Shown here piece by piece: positions 16,515 through 23,906 of a stretch of 27,324 bases of DNA. The translations under genes were made by a program, and so were the position numbers. The notes under the pieces were generated by a model, which was not told where the DNA came from, made no database searches, and saw only the letters and a program-made list of their open reading frames with translations. Origin of the DNA: Brevibacillus sp. (lineage in GTDB: Bacteria > Bacillota > Bacilli > Brevibacillales > Brevibacillaceae); the NCBI GenBank assembly GCA_029240815.1, contig JARDZO010000044.1:1-27324 (forward strand), in the 5' to 3' direction. The first letter of the stretch is position 1. Each line of letters begins with the position of its first letter.

Positions 16515-18665
16515 TTACAGGTCCTGATTCATCTGAAATTTGCTCAGCTTTTTGTAGAGCTGCGAGCGACTGATGCCGAGCATCTTGGCAGCTACTGTCC
16601 GATTTTCACCGGCAGCTTTGAGAGCAGCTTCTACAGCTTGTTTTTCTGCATCCAACACCATTCGTTTGTAATGCTCCGAGCTGGATGTCTCGATCGGCTT
16701 CGGTGACGGAAGCATCCTAGTAGAAGCGCTCCCGTTGGTTTTTGCTTGGACAGTCCCTGAATAGGCAAGATAGTCGGGCAGGTGCTCTACATCCAACACG
16801 TTGCCATTCAAGCAGTTCATGGCCCGTTCAATCACATTTTCGAGCTCCCGAACATTTCCTGGCCAGTGGTGCGAAGCCAATATCATCATGGAATTTTTGT
16901 TGATGGTGATGGGGCCAAGACCCATAAGATGGCTAAACTTCTTCGTGATGGCGGTAGTCAAGAGAGGGATGTCCTCGATGCGTTGACGCAAAGGCGGGAT
17001 GTGGATCGGGATCACATTGAGCCGATAGTATAAATCTTCCCTGAACTCATCCTTGGCTACCATTTGCTCGAGGTTCTTATTTGTCGCGGCTACGATGCGT
17101 ACGTTTACGCGGATCGTCTCGGTACCTCCGACTCGTTCGAATTCACGTTCTTGCAGGACGCGGAGCAGCTTCACTTGCATGGACAGCGGCATATCTCCGA
17201 TCTCATCCAAGAACAATGTTCCGTTGTGAGCAAGCTCAAACTTGCCTGGCTTCCCGCCTCGCTTGGCCCCCGTAAAGGCTCCATCAGCGTAGCCAAAGAA
17301 TTCGGATTCCCACAGCTCAAACGGGGTAGCAGCGCAGTTGATTTTGATAAAGTTACCGGTTCGATTGGAGGCAGCGTGAATTCCTCTCGCAAAGAGTTCT
17401 TTGCCTGTCCCGCTCTCACCGAGAAGCAGAATGCTAGAGAAACCAGGAGCGGATTGACGTGCCAGACGAATAATATGATCCATTTCATCGTTGCGGGTCA
17501 AGATATCATCGAGATCAAAAGTCTTGCCTCCCAAGAGGGATAGCTCTGCCCGATAATAGGAAACTTCCTTTTCCAAAGTCTCTAGACGATTGGTCACGCT
17601 TTTCCACTTGTTTAGGTTTCTATAAATGATTTTACCGATAGCTCCGACCGTTTTTTTATCTCGCTGAATAGGGATCTTGGTCACGAGAGAGCGACGTTTC
17701 CCCATGAAAACGGCTTCAATATTTTCGCCTTGAAATTCCTCCCCTAAAGCTTCCGTCAGCTTTAACTCGGGGAAATATGTATCAACGTCTTGTCCGATGA
17801 TCTCGTTGCGCGGGTGATTGGCTAGTTCACAGACCGCATCATTGACCATTTGCACTTTTCCCAGCTCATCGATGAGGATCAGACCGTCATACGCATTTTC
17901 CACCACAGTCTGGAGGATCTTTTCCAGTCGTTTCGTGGATTCCAGTTCGTTGGCGATGGCCTCGTAGTCGGTGAAATCCTGCAAAATCAACAGAGCTCCC
18001 CAAGGCTGATGGTCGTGACTGATCTTTTTGGCAGTGACGATGAGCTTTTTGTCACCGATCGTGATGCGGTGCAGGGGGGAATCCTCCGAGACTAATTCTG
18101 GCGAGGAAAGGACTCGTTCCAAATTTGGCAGGACGTCGGATAGCGGAGAACCAATGAAACTCGTGTCCTCTTGATAGCACATGTTGGCAGCTGCCTTATT
18201 CATGACGAGAATGACGCCCATGCGATCCAGGGCAATGACACCAGTGGGCATATTTGCAATGAGAAATTCGAGCGAATCTGCTAATGACTGGGTCTTCACT
18301 TCATATCTGCGTACGATCTCTGCCTGTCCCATGATGCCACATACACGGTTATCTCGAGACATGACGATGATGTGCACGCTCTGATTGCGAATGGAAAGCT
18401 CGCGGGCTTGATGCATGTCTTCATCTTCATACAACGTGAGAGGATCATGAATGATATAGGGAGTTACGACTGAGTCGAGAGGCGTGTCATCTAAAAGGGC
18501 TCGAAACAGAGAGTAGCGAGTAATGACCCCAAGAAGTTTCTCATCTCCGTTTACTACCGGTATAATCCCTATTTTTCCACGTTGAAAAATGGTAACAGCC
18601 TCTCGAAATGTGCTAGTGGAAGTCAAGGTGGCAAAGTTTGTGGTCATGTACTTTTTCACTAACAT
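16515..18665 (-). CDS. Sigma-54-dependent enhancer-binding regulator with CBS and PAS sensor domains
   Basis: Transcription activator of 716 residues that would remodel sigma-54 RNA polymerase with ATP. Domain order: two CBS motifs (about 1-55 and 65-120), PAS 1 (about 130-235), PAS 2 (about 248-345), a short coiled linker (355-375), an AAA+ domain (385-610) and a Fis-type helix-turn-helix (about 665-712; NRTVAAKMLGISRSQLYKKL). AAA+ hallmarks are Walker A GESGTGKE (416-423), the sigma-54 contact loop GAFTGA (462-467), Walker B LFLDEIGD (484-491) and the WPGNVRELEN segment (601-610). The start has AAAGGAGA on the minus strand 5 bases upstream. CBS pairs bind adenylates and PAS domains bind small ligands, so a metabolite or energy signal is likely. 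It sits in the middle of the catabolic cluster, and three -24/-12 promoters nearby are its probable targets. Confidence 0.94.
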   Translation of the reverse strand: MLVKKYMTTNFATLTSTSTFREAVTIFQRGKIGIIPVVNGDEKLLGVITRYSLFRALLDDTPLDSVVTPYIIHDPLTLYEDEDMHQARELSIRNQSVHIIVMSRDNRVCGIMGQAEIVRRYEVKTQSLADSLEFLIANMPTGVIALDRMGVILVMNKAAANMCYQEDTSFIGSPLSDVLPNLERVLSSPELVSEDSPLHRITIGDKKLIVTAKKISHDHQPWGALLILQDFTDYEAIANELESTKRLEKILQTVVENAYDGLILIDELGKVQMVNDAVCELANHPRNEIIGQDVDTYFPELKLTEALGEEFQGENIEAVFMGKRRSLVTKIPIQRDKKTVGAIGKIIYRNLNKWKSVTNRLETLEKEVSYYRAELSLLGGKTFDLDDILTRNDEMDHIIRLARQSAPGFSSILLLGESGTGKELFARGIHAASNRTGNFIKINCAATPFELWESEFFGYADGAFTGAKRGGKPGKFELAHNGTLFLDEIGDMPLSMQVKLLRVLQEREFERVGGTETIRVNVRIVAATNKNLEQMVAKDEFREDLYYRLNVIPIHIPPLRQRIEDIPLLTTAITKKFSHLMGLGPITINKNSMMILASHHWPGNVRELENVIERAMNCLNGNVLDVEHLPDYLAYSGTVQAKTNGSASTRMLPSPKPIETSSSEHYKRMVLDAEKQAVEAALKAAGENRTVAAKMLGISRSQLYKKLSKFQMNQDL

Positions 18666-18705
18666 GATGTCTCTCCTTTGCTAACTTCTAGGTTTTGATG
18701 GCTTT

Positions 18706-18746
18706 ATCATACACGGAATTAGCAGGAAAATGTACGGAATAATCAG
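18706..18746. promoter_or_regulatory. Candidate enhancer (UAS) direct repeats for the sigma-54 regulator
   Basis: ACGGAATTAGCAG (18713-18725) and ACGGAATAATCAG (18734-18746) match at 11 of 13 positions and start 21 bases apart, two helical turns. They lie about 120-150 bases before the -24 element at 18865, a normal enhancer distance. On the minus strand a -10-like TATGAT (18706-18711) lies between the repeats and the regulator gene, so binding might also control the regulator itself. Confidence 0.45.
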
Positions 18747-18864
18747 TATTGTATTAAAATATAGACAATTCGTTTCCCATACGAGACACTTTGCAGTTTC
18801 ATGTCTGCCAAGCAGCTGCCTTTCGTATCTATAGAGCGAGGAAAGAGGTAGGACTGAATCAATC

Positions 18865-18880
18865 TGGCACGGTTTTTGCT
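18865..18880 (+). promoter_or_regulatory. Sigma-54 promoter of the seven-gene catabolic operon
   Basis: TGGCACGGTTTTTGCT is a full match to the sigma-54 consensus TGGCAC-N5-TTGCW. Transcription would begin near 18891, so the in-frame ATG at 18888 cannot be the translation start of the first gene. It is divergent from the sigma-54 activator gene. Confidence 0.82.
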
Positions 18881-18926
18881 TTGAAATATGAGCAAGTTCA
18901 CACTCGTGAGGAGTGATCTTGCTCAG

Positions 18927-19577
18927 ATGCCAAAAACAATTACCTGGATTCAGGAAGGTTCCGTTGCCCTACTGACGCTCCGATATTCGCCGGTCAATGC
19001 CTTGCACAGTAGCGTTCTCACCGAGATCGAGGACTGTCTCCATCAGATTGAAGCGGGACAGCGGACGAGAGCAGTCGTGCTTCTCAGCTCTTCGGACAAA
19101 GTGTTCGCGACGACCTACGCTCAGCTAAACTCGCCAAGCACAGAAGAATTGCGTTGCTTAAGACAATTCCAGCAGTTGTTACAGCACATAAAAGAATTCC
19201 CGTTCCCGATCCTTGCCATAATCGCGGGGGCTGCTTTGGGAGCAGGCTTTGAATTGGCTCTCGCGTGCGATTTGCGAATTTCGGGGGAGTACGCCAAGTT
19301 TGGCTTTCCCGATACACCAAACGGAATCCTCCCAACATCTATCGGCGTAACCACGCTGGTGGAAGAAGTGGGAGTAGCGAAGACAAAAGAATTATTGTGG
19401 GGTGGCAGGCTGATTGGGGCCAAAGAAGCGCATGGACTTGGTATCGTAAATGCTGTGATCCCGGATTCTCATCTGGTCGAGGAAGGCATAGCAATGGCCC
19501 ATTCGCTTGCCTCTTTACCGGAAGTAATAGTAGAAGCTGGAAAACGGCTCGGGGAGAAAAAGAGGCTTGTTACTTAA
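18927..19577 (+). CDS. Short, degenerate crotonase-family protein
   Basis: Enoyl-CoA hydratase/isomerase superfamily member of only 216 residues; about 40 C-terminal residues that normally complete the fold are missing. The first oxyanion-hole signature, normally FCAGADL, reads VFATTYAQL (59-67), without the Gly-Ala-Asp. The second, GAALGAGFELALACD (101-115), is normal. The first catalytic Glu position is Asp129 (FPDTPNG) and the second is Glu155. I place the start at ATG 18927 because the sigma-54 promoter would start RNA near 18891; GAGGAG lies 13 bases upstream, slightly far. The frame ends with TAA and meets another in-frame stop (TAG, 19593) soon after, so simple readthrough does not restore the tail. 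It is the first gene of the operon. It could be a decayed copy, or a non-catalytic partner of the next crotonase. Confidence 0.75.
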   Translation: MPKTITWIQEGSVALLTLRYSPVNALHSSVLTEIEDCLHQIEAGQRTRAVVLLSSSDKVFATTYAQLNSPSTEELRCLRQFQQLLQHIKEFPFPILAIIAGAALGAGFELALACDLRISGEYAKFGFPDTPNGILPTSIGVTTLVEEVGVAKTKELLWGGRLIGAKEAHGLGIVNAVIPDSHLVEEGIAMAHSLASLPEVIVEAGKRLGEKKRLVT

Positions 19578-19666
19578 AAAGAAGCTGAAAAGTAGAAAGG
19601 GAGGATGGAACCGTATGATTTGACCGAGGAGCTGATCGGGGAAACGACAGCGAGGGGGAAATGGAC

Positions 19667-20449
19667 ATGACTTTTGTACAAATCAGACGCACCGGGTCAG
19701 AGAATTCGATCGCGATCGTAGAATTGAATCGACCTGAAGCACGGAATGCTTTTAACAACAGTATGGCAGAGGAGTTGCTACTGGCTTTTCAGGAAATCGC
19801 CAAATCCGACACGAGAGTCGTGTTGCTTCAATCGACCAATTCCAAAGCATTTTGCTCGGGGGCTGACTTGAAAGAGCGAAATGGGATGTCAGAAGCAGAG
19901 TGGAGAGACCAGCACAAATTGTTCGAGCAAATGTTTTATTCGATCGCCGATACCCCTCAGCCTGTCATTGCAGTCGTAGATGGATACGCGTTGGCTGGAG
20001 GATTTGAATTAGTGCTGAACTGTGATTTTATCGTCGCAGCGAACAGTGCGGTCTTCGGTCTTCCAGAAGTGACGCGCGGCATCATGCCCGGTGGCGGATC
20101 GACACGTCTCTTGGCAAAACGCATTGGTCTACATAAGGCAAAGGAATGGGTGTGTACAGGTCGCATGATCGATGCGACAGAAGCAGACCGCGTTGGCTTG
20201 TTAAATCGCTTGACGACAGCAGATTCGCTGGGAGAACATGCGCTGGATTTGGCGGAGAATCTCGCACGGAATGCCCCGTTGTCAGTCCAGTACTGCAAGC
20301 AAGCCGTGGATACGCTATTCGGTATGGATGATGAGCTGGCAAGAGGAAAAGAGCTGGAGTTTTACAACCGATGCGTCGATACACAAGACCGTGTGGAGGG
20401 CGTTCTGGCTTTCGTAGAAAAACGTGCGCCCCGTTTCGTCGGGAAATAA
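19667..20449 (+). CDS. Enoyl-CoA hydratase
   Basis: Classical crotonase of 260 residues that adds water to 2-enoyl-CoA. The oxyanion loops are AFCSGADL (61-68) and DGYALAGGFELVLNCD (105-120). Both catalytic glutamates of hydratases are in place: Glu134 in GLPEVTRGIMPGGG and Glu160 in AKEWVCTG. ATG 19667 is chosen over ATG 19661 because AGGGGG is 8 bases before the former and only 2 before the latter. It follows the degenerate crotonase by 89 bases and precedes the acyl-CoA dehydrogenase by 22. It is the best candidate for the operon's real hydratase, unlike the two divergent crotonases in this window. Confidence 0.92.
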   Translation: MTFVQIRRTGSENSIAIVELNRPEARNAFNNSMAEELLLAFQEIAKSDTRVVLLQSTNSKAFCSGADLKERNGMSEAEWRDQHKLFEQMFYSIADTPQPVIAVVDGYALAGGFELVLNCDFIVAANSAVFGLPEVTRGIMPGGGSTRLLAKRIGLHKAKEWVCTGRMIDATEADRVGLLNRLTTADSLGEHALDLAENLARNAPLSVQYCKQAVDTLFGMDDELARGKELEFYNRCVDTQDRVEGVLAFVEKRAPRFVGK

Positions 20450-20471
20450 GGACGGGTGGAGGAATAGAGGG

Positions 20472-21629
20472 ATGAAAGACAATGCTTTTCATAATGAATT
20501 ACGTCAAAGTGTTCGCGCGATCTGCAAGAATTACCCGGACTCCTACTGGAGAGAGCTGGACGAAAGAAGAGCCTATCCGGAAGACTTCGTCAACGATTTG
20601 TCGCGAACGGGCTTTCTCGGTGCATTGATCCCGGAGGAGTACGGCGGCTCCGGTCTGTCAGTGACAGAAGCCTCCATCATCATGGAGGAAATCAATCGTT
20701 CGGGGGGTAACGCAGGAGCTTGCCATGCCCAAATGTACACGATGGGCACATTGTTGCGACATGGCTCAGAAGACCAGAAACGCAGATACCTCCCGAAAAT
20801 CGCGGATGGCTCTCTGCGCCTGCAAGCATTTGGGGTCACGGAACCAAACACAGGCTCTGATACGACACAGCTGAAGACGATGGCGGTGCGCAAAGGCAAC
20901 AAGTACATCGTCAACGGGCAAAAGGTGTTTATCTCACGGACGGAATATTCAGACCTGATGATCTTACTGGCGCGTACGACGCCACTAGACCAGGTGAAAA
21001 AGCGTACGGAAGGGTTGTCTGTCCTCCTCGTTGATCTGCGAGAAGCGGTCGGCAACGGAATCACGATACGTCCGATTCGCACCATGATGAACCATGCTAC
21101 AACAGAGCTTTTTATCGAAAATCTGGAGGTGCCGGTCGAAAATCTGATTGGCGAAGAAGGGAAAGGCTTTTCCTATATCTTGGATGGGATGAACGTCGAG
21201 CGAATCCTGATCGCTTCCGAATGTCTCGGTGACGGGTACTGGTTTGTTGATCGGGCGACCCAATATGCGAATCAACGCGTGGTATTCAAACGTCCAATTG
21301 GCCAAAATCAAGGGATCCAATTTCCCATCGCTCAATCCTACATTCACCTCGAAGCAGCCAACTTGATGAGATTTCGAGCGGCTGAATTGTTTGATGCAGG
21401 TCTTTCGTGCGGCAAGGAAGCTAACATGGCCAAGCTGCTTGCGGCAGATGCTTCGTGGGAGGCGGCAAACGCTGCGATCCAGACACACGGAGGCTTTGGT
21501 TTCGCAGATGAATACGACATCGAGCGCAAATTCAGGGAAACACGCTTGTACCAAGTCGCACCAATTTCAACCAATCTCATTTTGTCCTACGTAGCTGAGC
21601 ATGTTTTGGGGCTCCCAAGATCGTACTGA
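20472..21629 (+). CDS. Acyl-CoA dehydrogenase family flavoprotein
   Basis: FAD enzyme that makes the alpha,beta double bond of an acyl-CoA and passes electrons to ETF; 385 residues. Family segments are visible: ALIPEEYGGSG (51-61), FGVTEPNTGSD (120-130), VNGQKVFIS (147-155) and IQTHGGFGFADEYDIERKFRE (336-356). The usual catalytic Glu near the C-terminus (YEGT) is replaced by QVAPIST (361-367). A Glu is found instead at 243 in MNVERILIASE, the place used by isovaleryl-CoA and long-chain acyl-CoA dehydrogenases, which points to a branched or bulky substrate. ATG 20472 is supported by GGAGG 9 bases upstream; the open frame extends into the previous gene. It ends 37 bases before the next start. 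Confidence 0.92.
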   Translation: MKDNAFHNELRQSVRAICKNYPDSYWRELDERRAYPEDFVNDLSRTGFLGALIPEEYGGSGLSVTEASIIMEEINRSGGNAGACHAQMYTMGTLLRHGSEDQKRRYLPKIADGSLRLQAFGVTEPNTGSDTTQLKTMAVRKGNKYIVNGQKVFISRTEYSDLMILLARTTPLDQVKKRTEGLSVLLVDLREAVGNGITIRPIRTMMNHATTELFIENLEVPVENLIGEEGKGFSYILDGMNVERILIASECLGDGYWFVDRATQYANQRVVFKRPIGQNQGIQFPIAQSYIHLEAANLMRFRAAELFDAGLSCGKEANMAKLLAADASWEAANAAIQTHGGFGFADEYDIERKFRETRLYQVAPISTNLILSYVAEHVLGLPRSY

Positions 21630-21666
21630 CGCAACGGACACACGTTTACTCGAGGAGGCGAACGAT

Positions 21667-22869
21667 ATGAGTGCATTAAAAGGAATGAAGGTGTTGGATT
21701 TGTCCAGACTGCTGCCTGGTCCCTATTGTTCCTTGATGCTGGCTGACTATGGGGCAGAGGTCATCAAAATCGAAGAGCCGGGCTTAGGAGATTATGCGAG
21801 ATGGGGTTACCCCCGGATGAAAGGAGGGCTTGGGGCTAATTTTCAGATGGTAAATCGGAATAAAAAAAGCGTGGCTCTCAACCTGAAATCTGAGGAAGGG
21901 AAGACCATATTCAAGGAAATGGCGAAAGAAGCAGATGTCATATTGGAGAGCTTTCGCCCAGGCGTGATGAAGAGGCTGGGGATTTCCTATGAAGAGATCT
22001 CAGCGATTAACCCGCGCATTATTTATTGCTCTTTGACGGGTTTTGGTCAGACGGGTCCATATCGGGACTTGCCGGGTCATGACATTAACTACATCGGTTA
22101 TAGTGGTGTGCTGGGGGCGACGGGCGAACGAGATGGAAGGCCAGTCCTGCCAGGTGTTCTGGTAGGCGATCTCGGCGGAGGGGCGCTCATGGCTGTTTCA
22201 GGCATTTGCATGGCGCTGTTCCACAGAGAACGCACGGGAGAAGGTCAATATTTGGATATGTCGATTACCGACGGAGCGATAACCTGGCAGTATGGCGTCG
22301 GCTCTCCGTATTTCGCTACAGGAGAGGTTCCTGAGAGAGGCAAGATGCGTTTAAACGGAAAATACGCCTGCTACGGCGTGTACCAAACAAAAGACGGCAA
22401 GTACCTCTCAGTCGGTGCCCTGGAAGAGAAGTTTTGGCAGCGGGTGTGTCTGCTGGTCGGCAAACCGGAGTGGATCGCAATCAAGGATGCTCCTGATGAC
22501 GTTCAGGAGCAACTGAGAGAAGATATGACACAATTATTCCTTTCAAAAGATCAGAAGGATTGGTTGGAGCTTTTGAAAATGGAAGATACATGCGTCGGCC
22601 CTGTGTATGATCTGGATGAGGTGTTTGCCGATCCGCACGTACGTCACAGGGAAATGCTGTTAGAGGTCGAGCACCCGGTGGCGGGAAAGATCAAGCAGAT
22701 TGGATTTCCCATCAAATTTTCCCGCACCCCAGGTGAATGGCGACACCACGCTCCTCTATTGGGAGAGCACACCGACATGATGTTAACCCAAATCAACTAT
22801 TCCCCTGATCAGATTGCAAAGCTCAAGGAACAAGGTGTGATCGGGATACCCGAAGGAAGTAGCGAGTAA
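21667..22869 (+). CDS. Class III CoA-transferase family, alpha-methylacyl-CoA racemase-like
   Basis: CaiB/BaiF superfamily protein, 400 residues. The family start KVLDLSRLLPGPYCSLMLADYGAEVIKIE is clear, and GHDINYIGYSGVL (137-149) is the signature of the racemase branch. Relative to Mycobacterium tuberculosis alpha-methylacyl-CoA racemase (His126, Asp156, Glu241, recalled from memory), His138, Asp168 (LVGDLGGG) and Glu253 (VGALEEKF) all align with a constant offset of 12. I therefore favour epimerisation of 2-methylacyl-CoA over CoA transfer, although the Asp139 used by CoA transferases is also present. GAGGAGG lies about 9 bases before ATG 21667. Next to an acyl-CoA dehydrogenase it would supply the correct stereoisomer of a 2-methyl-branched acyl-CoA. 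Confidence 0.88.
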   Translation: MSALKGMKVLDLSRLLPGPYCSLMLADYGAEVIKIEEPGLGDYARWGYPRMKGGLGANFQMVNRNKKSVALNLKSEEGKTIFKEMAKEADVILESFRPGVMKRLGISYEEISAINPRIIYCSLTGFGQTGPYRDLPGHDINYIGYSGVLGATGERDGRPVLPGVLVGDLGGGALMAVSGICMALFHRERTGEGQYLDMSITDGAITWQYGVGSPYFATGEVPERGKMRLNGKYACYGVYQTKDGKYLSVGALEEKFWQRVCLLVGKPEWIAIKDAPDDVQEQLREDMTQLFLSKDQKDWLELLKMEDTCVGPVYDLDEVFADPHVRHREMLLEVEHPVAGKIKQIGFPIKFSRTPGEWRHHAPLLGEHTDMMLTQINYSPDQIAKLKEQGVIGIPEGSSE

Positions 22870-22902
22870 ATATGGTGATAACTTGAGAGGAGTGCTCTTC
22901 GC

Positions 22903-23889
22903 ATGAAAAATCGTTTGCCGAGTTGGATTTCGGATCACCTGGCTCTACCTGTGATTACAGCACCTATGTTTTTGGTCTCGAACCCTGAACTGGTCATCTC
23001 AGCATGCAAATCCGGGGTGATCGGCTCCTTTCCCTCGCTGAATGCTCGAACCGTCGACACGTTGAGGGAATGGATGTCGACCATAGCGGAAGAGCTGTCC
23101 CGTTGCAAAGCGTCGGAGCCAACACGCAAGATTGCTCCTTGGGCCATCAACATCGTCATCCGTCATCTCAACAACCGATTGGAGGAAGAGCTGGAGCTGA
23201 TCAAGAAGTATCAGCCGCCGCTCGTCTTCACAGCGTTGGGCGATCCAGCACCGATTGTAGAAATCGTTCATGCTTATGGGGGGATCGTTTTTTCGGATGT
23301 GACCACAATCTATCATGCCAAGAAGGCAGTGAAGTCCGGCGTAGACGGCTTGATTCTCGTTTGCGGAGGCGCAGGAGGCCATGCAGGTACGTTAAATAAC
23401 TTTGCCTTTGTCAGCGCGATTCGCGAGTTTTGGGACGGAATCACGATCTTGGCAGGCAGTATCGCCAATGGGCAAGAAATTTTGGCCGCGCAAGCGCTCG
23501 ATGCGGATTTGGTCTTTATGGGAACGAGGTTTATCGCATCTGCAGAGAGCAACGCAGGGGACGAGTACAAACAAATGCTTGTTGATTCAAACATCGAGGA
23601 TATCATTTATACGCCTGTGTTCAGCGGGATACCAGCCAACTACCTCAAGCCGAGCATCATCAACGAGGGGCTCGATCCAAACAATCTCGGTTCACACTCC
23701 GATTTTGCGAAAACGGGCCGAAAAGCTTGGAAGAACGTGTGGTCAGCTGGACATGGGGTTGGCCGGACGAAATCGATTCAGACTGTATCTGAGATCGTCG
23801 ATGAACTCCAAACCGAATACGATCAAACGCTCCAGGCATTAAAACAATTGAACCACCCCCGGTCACAAATGAACACATCTTTGTCTTGA
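22903..23889 (+). CDS. Nitronate monooxygenase (NPD) family flavoprotein
   Basis: FMN-binding TIM-barrel protein of 328 residues in the 2-nitropropane dioxygenase/nitronate monooxygenase family. Hallmarks are LPVITAPMFLVS (15-26) at the first strand, the GGAGGHAG motif (155-162) with catalytic-type His160, LAGSIANG (183-190) and FMGTRF (205-210) for phosphate and flavin binding. GAGAGGAG precedes the start by 10 bases. Class I members oxidise alkyl nitronates, while relatives act as enoyl reductases (FabK) or on other substrates. In a beta-oxidation operon with no nitro-related gene the annotation by family name may mislead; a flavin redox step on an acyl-CoA intermediate is plausible but unproven. 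The stop is 17 bases before the next start. Confidence 0.88.
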   Translation: MKNRLPSWISDHLALPVITAPMFLVSNPELVISACKSGVIGSFPSLNARTVDTLREWMSTIAEELSRCKASEPTRKIAPWAINIVIRHLNNRLEEELELIKKYQPPLVFTALGDPAPIVEIVHAYGGIVFSDVTTIYHAKKAVKSGVDGLILVCGGAGGHAGTLNNFAFVSAIREFWDGITILAGSIANGQEILAAQALDADLVFMGTRFIASAESNAGDEYKQMLVDSNIEDIIYTPVFSGIPANYLKPSIINEGLDPNNLGSHSDFAKTGRKAWKNVWSAGHGVGRTKSIQTVSEIVDELQTEYDQTLQALKQLNHPRSQMNTSLS

Positions 23890-23906
23890 AAAGGAGTTCG
23901 TCTATC

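Noticed and set aside
18888..18926. ATG 18888 as start of the first crotonase of the operon
   Set aside because: The sigma-54 promoter at 18865-18880 would start RNA at about 18891, after this ATG. ATG 18927 also matches the usual N-terminus of the family better.
19605..19670. A 21-codon ORF between the degenerate crotonase and the hydratase, ending in an ATGA overlap with the hydratase start
   Set aside because: The Shine-Dalgarno-like GGGAGG directly abuts its ATG with no spacer. The peptide does not resemble the missing crotonase C-terminus although it is in the same frame, so there is no support for translation.
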